Assembly (NCBI RefSeq): GCF_024721175.1
Contig: NZ_CP099399.1
Span: forward strand, 2,170,001 to 2,234,000
From: Rhizobium sp. Pop5
GTDB lineage: Bacteria > Pseudomonadota > Alphaproteobacteria > Rhizobiales > Rhizobiaceae
DNA length: 64,000 bases
Direction of reading: 5' to 3'
Positions 41,318 to 50,216 of the stretch are shown here, piece by piece. The position numbers were made by a program, and so were the translations under genes. Under the pieces are notes generated by a model. That model saw only the letters and a program-made list of their open reading frames with translations, did not search any database and was not told the origin of the DNA. How positions within the stretch are numbered: position 1 is the stretch's first letter; the number at the start of each line of letters is the position of its first letter.

Positions 41318-41701
41318 TCACCCATTATACACAATGGCGATCTTGTTCCCGGCCGGGTCGCGCATATAGGCGGCGTACCAGTCCGGCCCGTATTGCGGGC
41401 GCGGATCGGGGCGACCCTCGTCGGTTCCGCCATTCGCCATGGCGGCTTCGTAGAAGGCATGGACTTCGGCCTGGGATTTGGCCATGAAGCCGATCATCGC
41501 GCCGTTTCCGGCGCTCGCCGGCTCGCCGTTGAACGGCAGGCAGATCCAGAGCGTGAAACCCTCACCCTTGCCACCTTCGGAATAGGCGCGCCAGCCGGGA
41601 AACTCCTGATGTTTGCTCCAGCCGATCGTCGCCAGAGCGGCATCGTAAAAGGCATTCGAGCTTGCGGCATCGATTGCGCCGATAGTGGCGTAAACAGTCA
41701 T
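41318..41701 (-). CDS. VOC-family (glyoxalase-like) protein
   Basis: 127 residues from ATG 41701 (MTVYATIGAIDAASSNAFYD). The fold is the paired beta-alpha-beta-beta-beta layout: AIDAASSNAFYDAALATIGW and the second repeat MAKSQAEVHAFYEAAMANGG, with DWYAAYMRDPAGNKIAIVYN at the end. Members include glyoxalases, extradiol dioxygenases and drug-binding proteins. The first-position metal His is not obvious, so enzymatic activity is open. Confidence 0.85.
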   Translation of the reverse strand: MTVYATIGAIDAASSNAFYDAALATIGWSKHQEFPGWRAYSEGGKGEGFTLWICLPFNGEPASAGNGAMIGFMAKSQAEVHAFYEAAMANGGTDEGRPDPRPQYGPDWYAAYMRDPAGNKIAIVYNG

Positions 41702-41790
41702 GATCTTCCCTCTCCCGGTTGCAGGACCTGAAGGATTTCTTAGCCTCGTTATATGAACACAACAAGAACATTGATGATGATTTTCCAGAC

Positions 41791-41916
41791 CCCTCCCCAC
41801 ATGGGGAGGGGCTAAATCGTGGCACCGTCTCGCCTAACTCCCCGTATCATCCGCGGAGAGGTGGCCGTGGCCGCAGCCTGCGCCGCACGTTAAGCCCCTC
41901 CCCCTTGTGGGGAGGG
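41791..41916. repeat. Paired intergenic repeat, family 2
   Basis: CCCTCCCCACATGGGGAGGG at 41791 and a mirrored near-copy ending TTGTGGGGAGGG at 41916 enclose about 73 bp; arms are imperfect. Each arm is itself a palindrome. The geometry copies that of the family-1 and family-3 pairs. Nothing else is seen in the 301-bp gap 41702-42002. Confidence 0.75.
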
Positions 41917-42002
41917 TTTGAACCCACGTCCCCGCAAATCCGGTCATTGCTCCTGCCCCGCGGACCGCATATTGCAGTCTCACCGATCCCGAGAGAAAGC
42001 GC

Positions 42003-42779
42003 ATGCCGATCACATCCCTCAAACACGCCCTTCTCGCCGCCGCTGTCCTGCTGGCGGCAGCGGTCGCCTCCCTGCAGCAAGCCCACGCCGAGCCCTGTGC
42101 GCCCCAAACATTCGAAGGCGCGGATTATATCGTCTGCACGATGGATCCTGACAAAGCCGATCTGCGGCTGTTCTGGAAGAATGCAAACGGCGAGCCCTAC
42201 CGCTATTTCTCGAGCCTCGCCGAAGCCCTTCAGGCCGGCGGGCGCAAACTCGTCTTTGCCGTCAATGCCGGCATGTACCGGCTGGATTTCTCGCCGCTCG
42301 GGCTCTATGTCGAGAACGGCAAGGAATTGAAGCCCGCCAACACGAGGACCGGTGGCGCCACCGGGGCGGTGCCGAATTTCTACAAGAAGCCGAACGGCGT
42401 GTTCTTCCTCGACAAGGACGGCGCAAAGATCCTGCCGACCGACGAGTTCTTGAAGCGCCGCCCGGCCGCGCGTTTCGCCACCCAGTCCGGGCCGATGCTC
42501 GTCATTTCAGGCGCGCTGAACCCGATCTTCATTCCCGGCTCGACCGACCGGACCCGCCGCGGCGGCGTCGGCATTTGCGGCGGCGCTGTCCGCTTTGCGA
42601 TCAGCGAGGACGCGGTGAGTTTCCACGATTTCGCCCGGGTGTTCCGTGATCAGCTGCAATGTTCGGATGCGCTTTTCCTCGATGGCGGGCATGGCGTCGG
42701 GCTCTACGATCCGGCCCTTGGCCGCGACGACCGCTCCTGGCACGGCGGCTACGGCCCGATCCTCGGGCTCGTCGAATAG
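42003..42779 (+). CDS. Exported phosphodiester-glycosidase-family protein
   Basis: 258 residues. A signal peptide (HALLAAAVLLAAAVASLQQAHA) is followed by the NAGPA-like domain: LVFAVNAGMYRLDFSPLGLYVENGKEL, PNGVFFLDKDGAKILPTDEF, ATQSGPMLVISGALNP and ALFLDGGHGVGLYDP. Family members cut N-acetylglucosamine-1-phosphodiester bonds or bind exopolysaccharide. The bacterial substrate is likely an envelope sugar; location is the periplasm. It stands alone. Confidence 0.88.
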   Translation: MPITSLKHALLAAAVLLAAAVASLQQAHAEPCAPQTFEGADYIVCTMDPDKADLRLFWKNANGEPYRYFSSLAEALQAGGRKLVFAVNAGMYRLDFSPLGLYVENGKELKPANTRTGGATGAVPNFYKKPNGVFFLDKDGAKILPTDEFLKRRPAARFATQSGPMLVISGALNPIFIPGSTDRTRRGGVGICGGAVRFAISEDAVSFHDFARVFRDQLQCSDALFLDGGHGVGLYDPALGRDDRSWHGGYGPILGLVE

Positions 42780-42798
42780 CGGCAGACGCGACGCGAGG

Positions 42799-43785
42799 CT
42801 ATTGCATCACGCGAAGCACCGCGGAGCCCGTCGTGCGACGGCCTTCCAGATCGCGATGAGCTTCGACGACGTCGTCGAACGAATAGATGCGGCTGGGATC
42901 GACCTTTAGAACGCCCGCTTCTATTGCGGCGAAAAGGTCGGCGGCGGCTTCGGCGGTCTCGGCCGCCGTTACAACATAGTGATCCAGCCTCCCCCATGTG
43001 AGATGCAGGCTTTTGGCAGCAAGGACATAGGGATCGATGGGCGTGATCTCTCCGGATGCCTTGCCGAACTGGACCAGCGTGCCGCGGACTTTGAGAACGG
43101 CAAGGGAGCCGCGGAAAGTATCTTCGCCGACGGAATCGAAGACCGCGTCGACGCCAACCCCTCCCGTGAGTTCGAAGGTCCGCGCAACGAAATCTTCCGT
43201 GCTGTAGTTTATGACGTGATCACATCCAGCCTGGCGCGCAATCTCCGCCTTGCTTTGGCTGGATACGGTTCCGATGACGCGATAGCCGAGGGACTTTGCC
43301 CATTGCACGAAGATCTGGCCCACACCTCCGGCAGCGGCATGATAAACGATTGTGTCGCCTGTTTTCAGCGGCACGACATCCTTGATCAGATAGCGCGCCG
43401 TCAAACCCTTCAGGAAGCTCGCAGCCGCCTGCTCGTCGGAGACGCCGTCCGGAATGACCGCGAGGCGGTCGGCGGGATGCACGCCACGGGTAGCATAGGC
43501 GCCGGTGCTGTGGCCGAAAACAACGCGGTCTCCAACCTTCACCGATGTAACGCCGCGACCGACGGCCTCGACGATCCCGGCTGCCTCGTTGCCGATGACT
43601 GCTGGAAACGATGGAACCTCCATCGTGCCGCGCCTGAAATAGACATCGACAAAGTTGAGCCCGATGACCGTGTGGCGAACGAGCACCTCTCCATCAGCGG
43701 GTTCCGGAATCGGGATGTCTTCGAATTTCAAGACCTCCGGCGCGCCATACTGATGGATGCGCGCTGCTCGTGCTCTGATCGACAT
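42799..43785 (-). CDS. NADPH:quinone oxidoreductase (zeta-crystallin type), module 1
   Basis: 328 residues from ATG 43785 (MSIRARAARIHQYGAPEVLK), with GAGGAAACTG upstream. It is a zinc-free medium-chain reductase: GroES-like N-terminus, GLNFVDVYFRRG, FPAVIGNEAAGIVEAVG, and the nucleotide loop HAAAGGVGQIFVQWAK. It reduces quinones or other electrophiles with NADPH. A LysR gene is divergent with 136 bp between and is the likely regulator. A similar pair lies at 45814-47738. Confidence 0.93.
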   Translation of the reverse strand: MSIRARAARIHQYGAPEVLKFEDIPIPEPADGEVLVRHTVIGLNFVDVYFRRGTMEVPSFPAVIGNEAAGIVEAVGRGVTSVKVGDRVVFGHSTGAYATRGVHPADRLAVIPDGVSDEQAAASFLKGLTARYLIKDVVPLKTGDTIVYHAAAGGVGQIFVQWAKSLGYRVIGTVSSQSKAEIARQAGCDHVINYSTEDFVARTFELTGGVGVDAVFDSVGEDTFRGSLAVLKVRGTLVQFGKASGEITPIDPYVLAAKSLHLTWGRLDHYVVTAAETAEAAADLFAAIEAGVLKVDPSRIYSFDDVVEAHRDLEGRRTTGSAVLRVMQ

Positions 43786-43921
43786 GTCAGTTTCCTCTAG
43801 GACGTAAAGCGCCACCCGGCTCGAGTGGCACCGCCAAAATCGGCGTGCTTGATATATTGATCATTTCCGTTCGCATGATAATCATACGGTCAACGAGAGC
43901 ACCTTTCGGATTTTTCGAGAA

Positions 43922-44803
43922 ATGGACACGCTGGACGCTCTACGTCTGTTCGTCGACATTGCGGAAGCGGGGAGCCTGTCGGCGGCGGCGCGACAGAACT
44001 CGGTCGCGACATCGACCGCTACGGTGGCGCTCCAGCAGCTGGAGCAGCAGGCCGGCACGACGCTGATCAGACGATCGACACGGCGCCTATCGTTCACGCA
44101 TGAAGGACTGCAGTTTCTGGCGGATGCCCGGCGGTTGCTGGCCGATTGGGATGCTTCCATCGGCGGGATAAAGGAAGGCCCGCTACGCGGACCGATCAAG
44201 ATGACGTCGACGGTCGATTTCGGCAGGAGCAAAATCGTCCCGGCGATCGACCGGTTCATGGAAATGCACCCGGGCATTTCCATAGATCTGCATATGTCGG
44301 ATGCGCTCGTCGATCTTGTCGAACACAACATAGATCTGGCGATCCGAAACGGACCTCTGCGGGATTCCTCGCTGAAGGCGCGTCTCATCCTGCGCGGCCA
44401 GCGCGTCGTCTGCGCGGCGCCCTCATATTGGGAAACTCACGGCCTGCCGGCACATCCTGATGATCTTGCCGCCCACAACTGCCTGCTGGTATCGAGGCCG
44501 GCAACCCCGTTTTCGACGTGGCACTTCATCGACGACAGCAAGAAGATTTCAATCCGCGTCTCTGGAAATCGCGTCGCGAACGACGGCTCCGTCCTCAAGC
44601 GATGGGCTTTGAAAGCCTATGGCGTTTTCCTCACCCCCGTCTGGGATATCCGCGAGGAATTGGCCTCGGGCGCGCTGGTGACGGCGCTCGACCGGTTTCT
44701 GCCAGAGAGCGCCAATCTCTATGCGGTCACGGACGGCAGCGCGACCAGCCATCGTGTTCGAGCCTTGATCGACTTCCTGGCGGAGGAGTTTCATCAGGAG
44801 TAG
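43922..44803 (+). CDS. LysR-family regulator, module 1
   Basis: 293 residues starting MDTLDALRLFVDIAEAGSLS. The helix-turn-helix is GSLSAAARQNSVATSTATVALQQLEQQAGTTLIRRSTRRLSFTHEG; the effector domain follows, with VDLVEHNIDLAIRNG as in related sequences. It is divergent from the quinone reductase gene (42799) and lies 56 bp before the SDR gene in the same direction. Both are likely targets. This is a different subtype from the LysR protein at 46878. Confidence 0.93.
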   Translation: MDTLDALRLFVDIAEAGSLSAAARQNSVATSTATVALQQLEQQAGTTLIRRSTRRLSFTHEGLQFLADARRLLADWDASIGGIKEGPLRGPIKMTSTVDFGRSKIVPAIDRFMEMHPGISIDLHMSDALVDLVEHNIDLAIRNGPLRDSSLKARLILRGQRVVCAAPSYWETHGLPAHPDDLAAHNCLLVSRPATPFSTWHFIDDSKKISIRVSGNRVANDGSVLKRWALKAYGVFLTPVWDIREELASGALVTALDRFLPESANLYAVTDGSATSHRVRALIDFLAEEFHQE

Positions 44804-44859
44804 CCAGACATCACTCTCAATTCCGCGTTTACAACACATCATCCAGGAGACCGGCCACC

Positions 44860-45699
44860 ATGAAAGACGTCGTCGCTTTGGTAACCGGCGGTAGCCGCGG
44901 CATCGGCCGCGGCATTGCCCTTGCCCTGCTTGCCGAAGGCGCCACGGTCCATGTCACCGGCCGGACGCGCTTCGAGGCGGATGTGAAGACGCCCGAACAC
45001 GCCGGCTCGCTCGAAGGGCTCGAGCGTGAAGCGGCGAAATTGCCGGGACGGATTTTCGTTCACCAATGCGACCACGGCAGCGATGCCGACACCGAGCGCC
45101 TGGCCGAAGAGATCCGCGCCGGCAACCGGCTCGATATTCTGGTGAACAATGCCTGGCCCGGCTACGAAAACATGGTCGAAAACGGTGATTTCACCTGGCC
45201 CCGGCCGTTCTGGGAGCAGCCCGCCTGGCGGTGGGAGGCCATGATCGGAACCGCTCTCAGGGGCGCCTTCATGATGTCGCGCGCGCTCGCTCCGCTGATG
45301 ATTTCCACCAGGCGCGGCCTGATCGTCAACATTTCCTTCTGGGCGGGTCAGGTCTACGAGGGCAACACGATCTATGGCATCGCCAAGGCCGCCGCCGACA
45401 AGATGGCTGCGGATTTCGCCCATGAACTCCGCCCTCACAATGTCGCCGCCGCAGCGCTTTATCCCGGTCTCGTCCGCACCGAGGCGGTGCTGCGCAATGC
45501 CGAGTATTTCGACATGTCCAATTCCGAGTCGCCGCAATTCATCGGCCATGTCATTTCAGGCCTCTGGCGCGACCCCGCCTTGATGTCTAAATCCGGGCGC
45601 GTGCTGGTCGCGGCGGAATTGGCGCGGGAATACGATATATCAGATGTCGACGGCTACAGGCCCGTTCCGCTGACGGCGGCGGACTTTGCCCGAAACTGA
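44860..45699 (+). CDS. Short-chain dehydrogenase/reductase
   Basis: 279 residues from ATG 44860, with AGGAG upstream. The NAD(P) motif TGGSRGIGRGIALAL, the structural motif NNAWPG (in place of NNAG), and the catalytic YGIAK (from IYGIAKAAADKMAADFAHEL) are present; a Ser is seen in VNISFWAG. The reaction and substrate are unknown. It lies just downstream of the LysR gene and before the second quinone-reductase module, so it may act on the same class of compounds. Confidence 0.9.
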   Translation: MKDVVALVTGGSRGIGRGIALALLAEGATVHVTGRTRFEADVKTPEHAGSLEGLEREAAKLPGRIFVHQCDHGSDADTERLAEEIRAGNRLDILVNNAWPGYENMVENGDFTWPRPFWEQPAWRWEAMIGTALRGAFMMSRALAPLMISTRRGLIVNISFWAGQVYEGNTIYGIAKAAADKMAADFAHELRPHNVAAAALYPGLVRTEAVLRNAEYFDMSNSESPQFIGHVISGLWRDPALMSKSGRVLVAAELAREYDISDVDGYRPVPLTAADFARN

Positions 45700-45813
45700 T
45701 ATCCCCTCGCCGCCGACCGGGATCCGCCACGGATGCAACCCGAGCTTGAAAACGGTTGAAATTGCCGCGGCTGCGGCCGAAGGCGCCACACCTCCTCAGA
45801 CGGCGGTTATGCT

Positions 45814-46785
45814 CTAGGGCATAAGCAGAATACTGCCCGCCGCCCTTCCCGTTTCCATCTCCTCATGGGCCCGGGCGACATCCGCCAGGGCGTATTCCGC
45901 GGCGATCTCGGCAACGATGCCCGTTTCCAGCGCCCGGATCGCCGCCTGCGCGGCGTCGCAATAGCGGCCGATATCGGAACACCAGGCCATGATGCTCGGG
46001 TGACAGAGCGACTTTCCCGGCCGAAGTTCTTCGACGGCAACCGGCGGAACCGGTCCGGCCGCCTGGCCGATGGTCACCGCGGTGCCGAAGGGCCGGACCG
46101 AGCGGATGGTTTTGAGAAGCATGTCGCCGCCAATTCCGTCATAGGCGACATCGACGCCGATCCCGCCGGTCAGCCGCTTCACCTCCGCGACGATATCTGC
46201 CTCCCGTCCGACGATCAGGTGATCCGCGCCATAGGAGGCAGCGCGCGAGGCTTTCTCGGATGTGCTGACGGTGCCGATCACCGAAGCGTTGAGGGACTTC
46301 GCCCAGCGAACCAGGATGCTTCCGAGCCCGCCCGCGGCCGCGTGGATCAGCACCGTGCTTCCCTCGCGGACATCGTAGATTTTTTCCAGCAGCATATAGG
46401 CGGTCATGCCCTTCAGCAGCGAACTGGCGGCCGTCTTGAAGGAAACCGCGTCCGGAAGCCTGATCACCTTCTCGGAAGCAATGTTTCTGGTGGAGCAATA
46501 GGCCCCAACCGGCGGCCCCGCATAGGCGACGCGGTCTCCCGGTTTGAAGTCGGTGACATCGGAACCGACAGCTTCGACGATACCCGCCGCCTCGACGCCG
46601 ATCACCGCGGGATAGGACGGCAGCGGATAGATCCCCTGGCGATGATAAATATCGAGAAAGTTGGTCCCGATAGCCTCATGGCGGATTTTGATCTCGCCAT
46701 TTCCGGGCGGATCGGAGCGCTGATCCTCGATGCGGAACTGGGCAACGCCGCCGGGCGCCTGCAGCAATATGATGCGATCTGTCAT
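45814..46785 (-). CDS. NADPH:quinone oxidoreductase, module 2
   Basis: 323 residues from ATG 46785 (MTDRIILLQAPGGVAQFRIE). It shows the same family signs as the protein at 42799: GTNFLDIYHRQGIYPLPSYPAVIGVEAAGIVEAVGSDV and IHAAAGGLGSILVRWAKSLNA. The two are similar but clearly different copies. It is divergent from a LysR gene whose promoter holds an exact palindrome. Together the two modules point to detoxification or breakdown of an aromatic or quinone-type compound. Confidence 0.93.
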   Translation of the reverse strand: MTDRIILLQAPGGVAQFRIEDQRSDPPGNGEIKIRHEAIGTNFLDIYHRQGIYPLPSYPAVIGVEAAGIVEAVGSDVTDFKPGDRVAYAGPPVGAYCSTRNIASEKVIRLPDAVSFKTAASSLLKGMTAYMLLEKIYDVREGSTVLIHAAAGGLGSILVRWAKSLNASVIGTVSTSEKASRAASYGADHLIVGREADIVAEVKRLTGGIGVDVAYDGIGGDMLLKTIRSVRPFGTAVTIGQAAGPVPPVAVEELRPGKSLCHPSIMAWCSDIGRYCDAAQAAIRALETGIVAEIAAEYALADVARAHEEMETGRAAGSILLMP

Positions 46786-46844
46786 TGTGCCTCTCCATCG
46801 TTTGAGCCGAAAATATCGCCTGGCCACATGTGTGAAAATTCCCT

Positions 46845-46861
46845 ATTGATTCCCAATCAAT
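46845..46861. promoter_or_regulatory. Putative LysR-box palindrome
   Basis: ATTGATT-CCC-AATCAAT is an exact 17-bp palindrome 17 bp before the LysR start and 60 bp before the reductase start. AT-rich dyads with ATTGA/TCAAT arms are common LysR binding sites. Confidence 0.7.
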
Positions 46862-46877
46862 GGGAGAAAATTCACAT

Positions 46878-47738
46878 ATGGATTGGGATGACCTGCGGCA
46901 TTTCCTGGCATTGGCGCAGGCCGGAACGTTCCTCGGCGCGGCGAAGCAGCTGGGGGTAGAACACGCCACGATCAGCCGGCGCGTCGCCTCTCTCGAAAAG
47001 AGCCTGGCGCGCAAGCTCGTCGACCGGCGCGGCCGCCGCCTGATCCTCACCGCCGACGGCGAAGAGGTTGCAAGACACGCAGCACTCGTTGCACAACAGG
47101 CCGCCGCGATCGAGCAGTTTGGCCGCAGCAGCGCCACGGAGACGCGCGGCCATGTCCGCATCAGTGCCCCTCCGGCTCTCTCGGCCGCTCTGCTGGCAAA
47201 ACCGATTGCCGCCGTCAGGCATCGTCATCCCGGCATCGAGATCACTTTGGTGGGAGAAAAACGGCTCGCCTCGCTGAACCGGCGGGAGGCGGATATCGCC
47301 ATACGCTTCTCCAGGCCGGAGGACGGCGACTATTCGATCATCAAACTCGGAGAAATCGCATTCCGGCTCTATGCGACGCAATCTTACCTCGAAAGCGTTT
47401 CGCCGGCGGACTGGACCTTCATCGGCTATGACGAGAGCATGAGCGCCTCCCCGCAGCAGATGCGCCTCCTCGAACAAGCCGCCGGCCGGCCCATCGCCAT
47501 TCGGTCATCGGTCTTGGAGTTCCAGGCTGCCGCCGCCAGGCTTGACGGCGGTGTCGTCATGCTGCCGGATTTCGCGGTCATGGAAAGGGATTGCCTCCGA
47601 CGGATCGATGACCAGATAGCCCTGACACGCGAGTTATGGCTGGTCGTCCACGCCGATATCAAGAATGTCCCATCGATCCGTGTCGTCATGGACGCGCTGA
47701 AGAAAGTCTTCGACATGTCGTCGATCCGCCATCCCTAG
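46878..47738 (+). CDS. LysR-family regulator, module 2
   Basis: 286 residues from ATG 46878 (MDWDDLRHFLALAQAGTFLG), with GGGAG upstream; an in-frame Met at 46860 lacks a site and lies in the palindrome. The N-terminus MDWDDLRHFLALAQAGTF and ATISRRVASLEKSLARKLVDRRGRRLILTADG are typical for a widespread group next to quinone oxidoreductase genes. It probably controls the divergent reductase and perhaps the monooxygenase gene 81 bp downstream. Confidence 0.93.
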   Translation: MDWDDLRHFLALAQAGTFLGAAKQLGVEHATISRRVASLEKSLARKLVDRRGRRLILTADGEEVARHAALVAQQAAAIEQFGRSSATETRGHVRISAPPALSAALLAKPIAAVRHRHPGIEITLVGEKRLASLNRREADIAIRFSRPEDGDYSIIKLGEIAFRLYATQSYLESVSPADWTFIGYDESMSASPQQMRLLEQAAGRPIAIRSSVLEFQAAAARLDGGVVMLPDFAVMERDCLRRIDDQIALTRELWLVVHADIKNVPSIRVVMDALKKVFDMSSIRHP

Positions 47739-47819
47739 AATGTTCGGCGCAGCCGGCGAGTTTGCGCGGCTCTGAAATATCTCGCGGCGACAAATCGAAA
47801 CTGCAGGAGGAATTTGCCG

Positions 47820-49313
47820 ATGACGGAACATGCGGTCGTGATTTCTGGAGCCGGCCCGACGGGCCTGATGCTGGCGGGCGAGCTGGCGCTGGCGGGCATC
47901 GACGTCGCCATCGTCGAACGCCGCCCGGACCAAGAGCTTTTCGGCACGCGGGCCGGCGGCCTCAGCGCCCGCACGCTGGAGGTTTTCGATCAGCGCGGTA
48001 TCGCCGACCGCTTCCTTGAAGCAGGACAGATCGCCCAGGTCACCGGATTTGCGGTCACGCGCCTCGATATCAGCGATTTCCCGACGAGGCACAATTACGG
48101 GCTGGCGCTCCGGCAGAAGCATATCGAACGCATTCTCGCCGGCTGGGTCGGCGAGCTCGCGGTGCCGATCTATCGCGGCCGCGACGTCACCTCTTTCGCC
48201 GAGGACGAGGCAGGCATCACTATCCAACTCTCCGACGGCGCCCCGCTCAGGGCGCGTTACCTCGTCGGCTGCGACGGCGGCCGCAGCCTCGTCCGCAAGG
48301 CGGCCGGCATCGCCTTCGAAGGATGGGATGCGACAACAGGCAATATTCTGGCCGAGGTTGACATGGAAGAGGAGCCGCCGCTCGGCGTCCATCGCACCGC
48401 CCTCGGCATCTACGCCTTCGGCCGGGAGGATTACGAAATCCGCGACGGCAAGGTCATTTTTGCCAGCGAAGGCCCGGTCGGCGTCATGGTGCCGGACGGC
48501 AATCCCGGTGCTGCGACCGAGCCTGATCTCGACGATCTCAAGCAAGCCCTCATCGCCGCCTTCGGCACGGATTACGGCATCCATGGCCTGAAGTGGATCT
48601 CCAGATTCACCGACATGTCGCGACAGGCGGCGGCCTATCGCAAGGGCCGGGTCTTCCTCGCCGGCGATGCCGCCCACGTGCATTCCCCGGTCGGCGGCCA
48701 GGGCCTGAATACGGGCGTGCAGGATGCCGTCAATCTCGGCTGGAAGCTGGCGCAGGTGGTGAAGGGATTGTCGCCCGACGCCCTGCTCGACACCTATCAC
48801 ACCGAGCGTCACCCGGTCGCTGCCCGCGTATTGCGCACGACGATGGCGCAGGTCGCCTTGCTGCGGACCGACGATCGCACCGAAGCCCTGCGCGATATCG
48901 TGATGGAACTGCTCGGCATGGACGAGCCCCGCAAACGCATCGCCGCCGAAATGTCCGGCCTCGCCATCCGCTACGACCTCGGCGAAGGCCATCCCCTCCT
49001 CGGCCGCCGCATGCCCGACCTCGATGTCGCCACATCGGACGGCCCCACGCGCGTCTTCACCCTCCTCCATGATGCGCAGCCGGTGCTCCTGAATCTCGGC
49101 CAACCCGGCACCCTCGACATCACCCCCTGGTCCGACAGCGTCAAGCTGGTTCATGCCAGGTATGACGGACCATGGGAACTGCCCGCGCTCGGCCCGGTCT
49201 CCGCGCCATCAGCAGTTCTGATCCGTCCCGACGGCTATGTCGCCTGGGTCGGCGACGGAACGCAGGATGGTCTAGAGGACGCGATGAGGACTTGGTTCGG
49301 ACGGCCGGCGTGA
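47820..49313 (+). CDS. FAD-dependent aromatic monooxygenase
   Basis: 497 residues from ATG 47820, with AGGAGG nine bases upstream. The FAD-binding GAGPTGL near the N-terminus, the DG motif region LVGCDGGRSLVRKAAGI and the GD motif FLAGDAAHVHSPVGGQGLNTGVQDAVNLGWKL are all present. The C-terminal domain (TWFGRPA end; LDITPWSDSVKLVHARYDG) is the thioredoxin-like tail found in phenol hydroxylases, RdmE-like and rifampicin monooxygenases. It hydroxylates an aromatic ring using NAD(P)H and O2. The exact substrate is unknown; the quinone reductases nearby could act on its products. Confidence 0.92.
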   Translation: MTEHAVVISGAGPTGLMLAGELALAGIDVAIVERRPDQELFGTRAGGLSARTLEVFDQRGIADRFLEAGQIAQVTGFAVTRLDISDFPTRHNYGLALRQKHIERILAGWVGELAVPIYRGRDVTSFAEDEAGITIQLSDGAPLRARYLVGCDGGRSLVRKAAGIAFEGWDATTGNILAEVDMEEEPPLGVHRTALGIYAFGREDYEIRDGKVIFASEGPVGVMVPDGNPGAATEPDLDDLKQALIAAFGTDYGIHGLKWISRFTDMSRQAAAYRKGRVFLAGDAAHVHSPVGGQGLNTGVQDAVNLGWKLAQVVKGLSPDALLDTYHTERHPVAARVLRTTMAQVALLRTDDRTEALRDIVMELLGMDEPRKRIAAEMSGLAIRYDLGEGHPLLGRRMPDLDVATSDGPTRVFTLLHDAQPVLLNLGQPGTLDITPWSDSVKLVHARYDGPWELPALGPVSAPSAVLIRPDGYVAWVGDGTQDGLEDAMRTWFGRPA

Positions 49314-49429
49314 TCGCTCCCCCAAAGCAGCAACATTGCCTCCACCCTGGGACGTTGATAGGCACTCAATTTCATTACCCACGCGCCTTTGAGAATTTCA
49401 ATAATATCCTCGACGACCTAACAGTACGT

Positions 49430-50095
49430 ATGACTTTGCCCGCTATCATATTGGCTGGACTCGCCATCTGCGCCTTGCTGTTCATCGCCGCCATCGCAGC
49501 TTTCTTTCTCGGGCTGCGCCGCATGCTGCGACGGACGCGGCCTGACCAGTCCGTTCTAAGAGGTCTCATCATAGTTTTTGGTCTGGGCGTTCTCGCATCG
49601 CCCTTCATTGCCATGGAAATCGCGGAGCAAATCGACGTTCTCGCACACGTTCCCAAACCACTCGAATTTTCGGAGATCGAATACCGTCTGGAAGAATCTC
49701 GGAAGACCGGTTTCTTTGTCTATCGGCTGACCGATGAAAGCGCAGACTGGGCGCGCAAGCAGGGGAGCCAGCTGGGCGAAAAGCTTCTGGGAGCAAAAGG
49801 AACGTGGCGTGAAACGCCGGTCGACGACAGCAGCGACGAAAAAGCGACCTACCAATGGCATCCCTACGACCGTTACCCGGATCTGATGTCAGTAGACCGT
49901 CCTAAGTACCACCCTCCTACGATAATCGAATACCTGGAGAAGTACGGCTTCTTGATCACGATCGAAGACGGCCGCGATCGCGAAGCCGATCAATCGATCC
50001 GGTCAAGCGGATCCTTTTACTCCTATGGAGACGGCGGCAGTGTCACCATCGTTGATCCGGGTCGGGGCAAGGTCTATTTCGCCTACGCTCGATGA
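49430..50095 (+). CDS. Unknown membrane-anchored protein
   Basis: 221 residues if begun at ATG 49430 (MTLPAIILAGLAICALLFIA). Two membrane segments (about 5-30 and 45-65) flank a short basic cytoplasmic loop (RRMLRRTRPDQ). A soluble domain of about 140 residues follows, with EIEYRLEESRKTGFFVYRLTDESADW and a beta-rich end (SGSFYSYGDGGSVTIVDPGRGKVYFAYAR). No family recognised. It has no close operon partner. Confidence 0.6.
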   Translation: MTLPAIILAGLAICALLFIAAIAAFFLGLRRMLRRTRPDQSVLRGLIIVFGLGVLASPFIAMEIAEQIDVLAHVPKPLEFSEIEYRLEESRKTGFFVYRLTDESADWARKQGSQLGEKLLGAKGTWRETPVDDSSDEKATYQWHPYDRYPDLMSVDRPKYHPPTIIEYLEKYGFLITIEDGRDREADQSIRSSGSFYSYGDGGSVTIVDPGRGKVYFAYAR

Positions 50096-50216
50096 TCAGT
50101 CGAGCGGGTCAAAACCCTGATCGGCGAAAAAGCAACTCAAGCTTGAACAGATCCGCGCGTGCGTTAGCCTGATCCCATCGCCGCCCGAGTCGGCTGGAAC
50201 GATCCCGAGGATAGAC

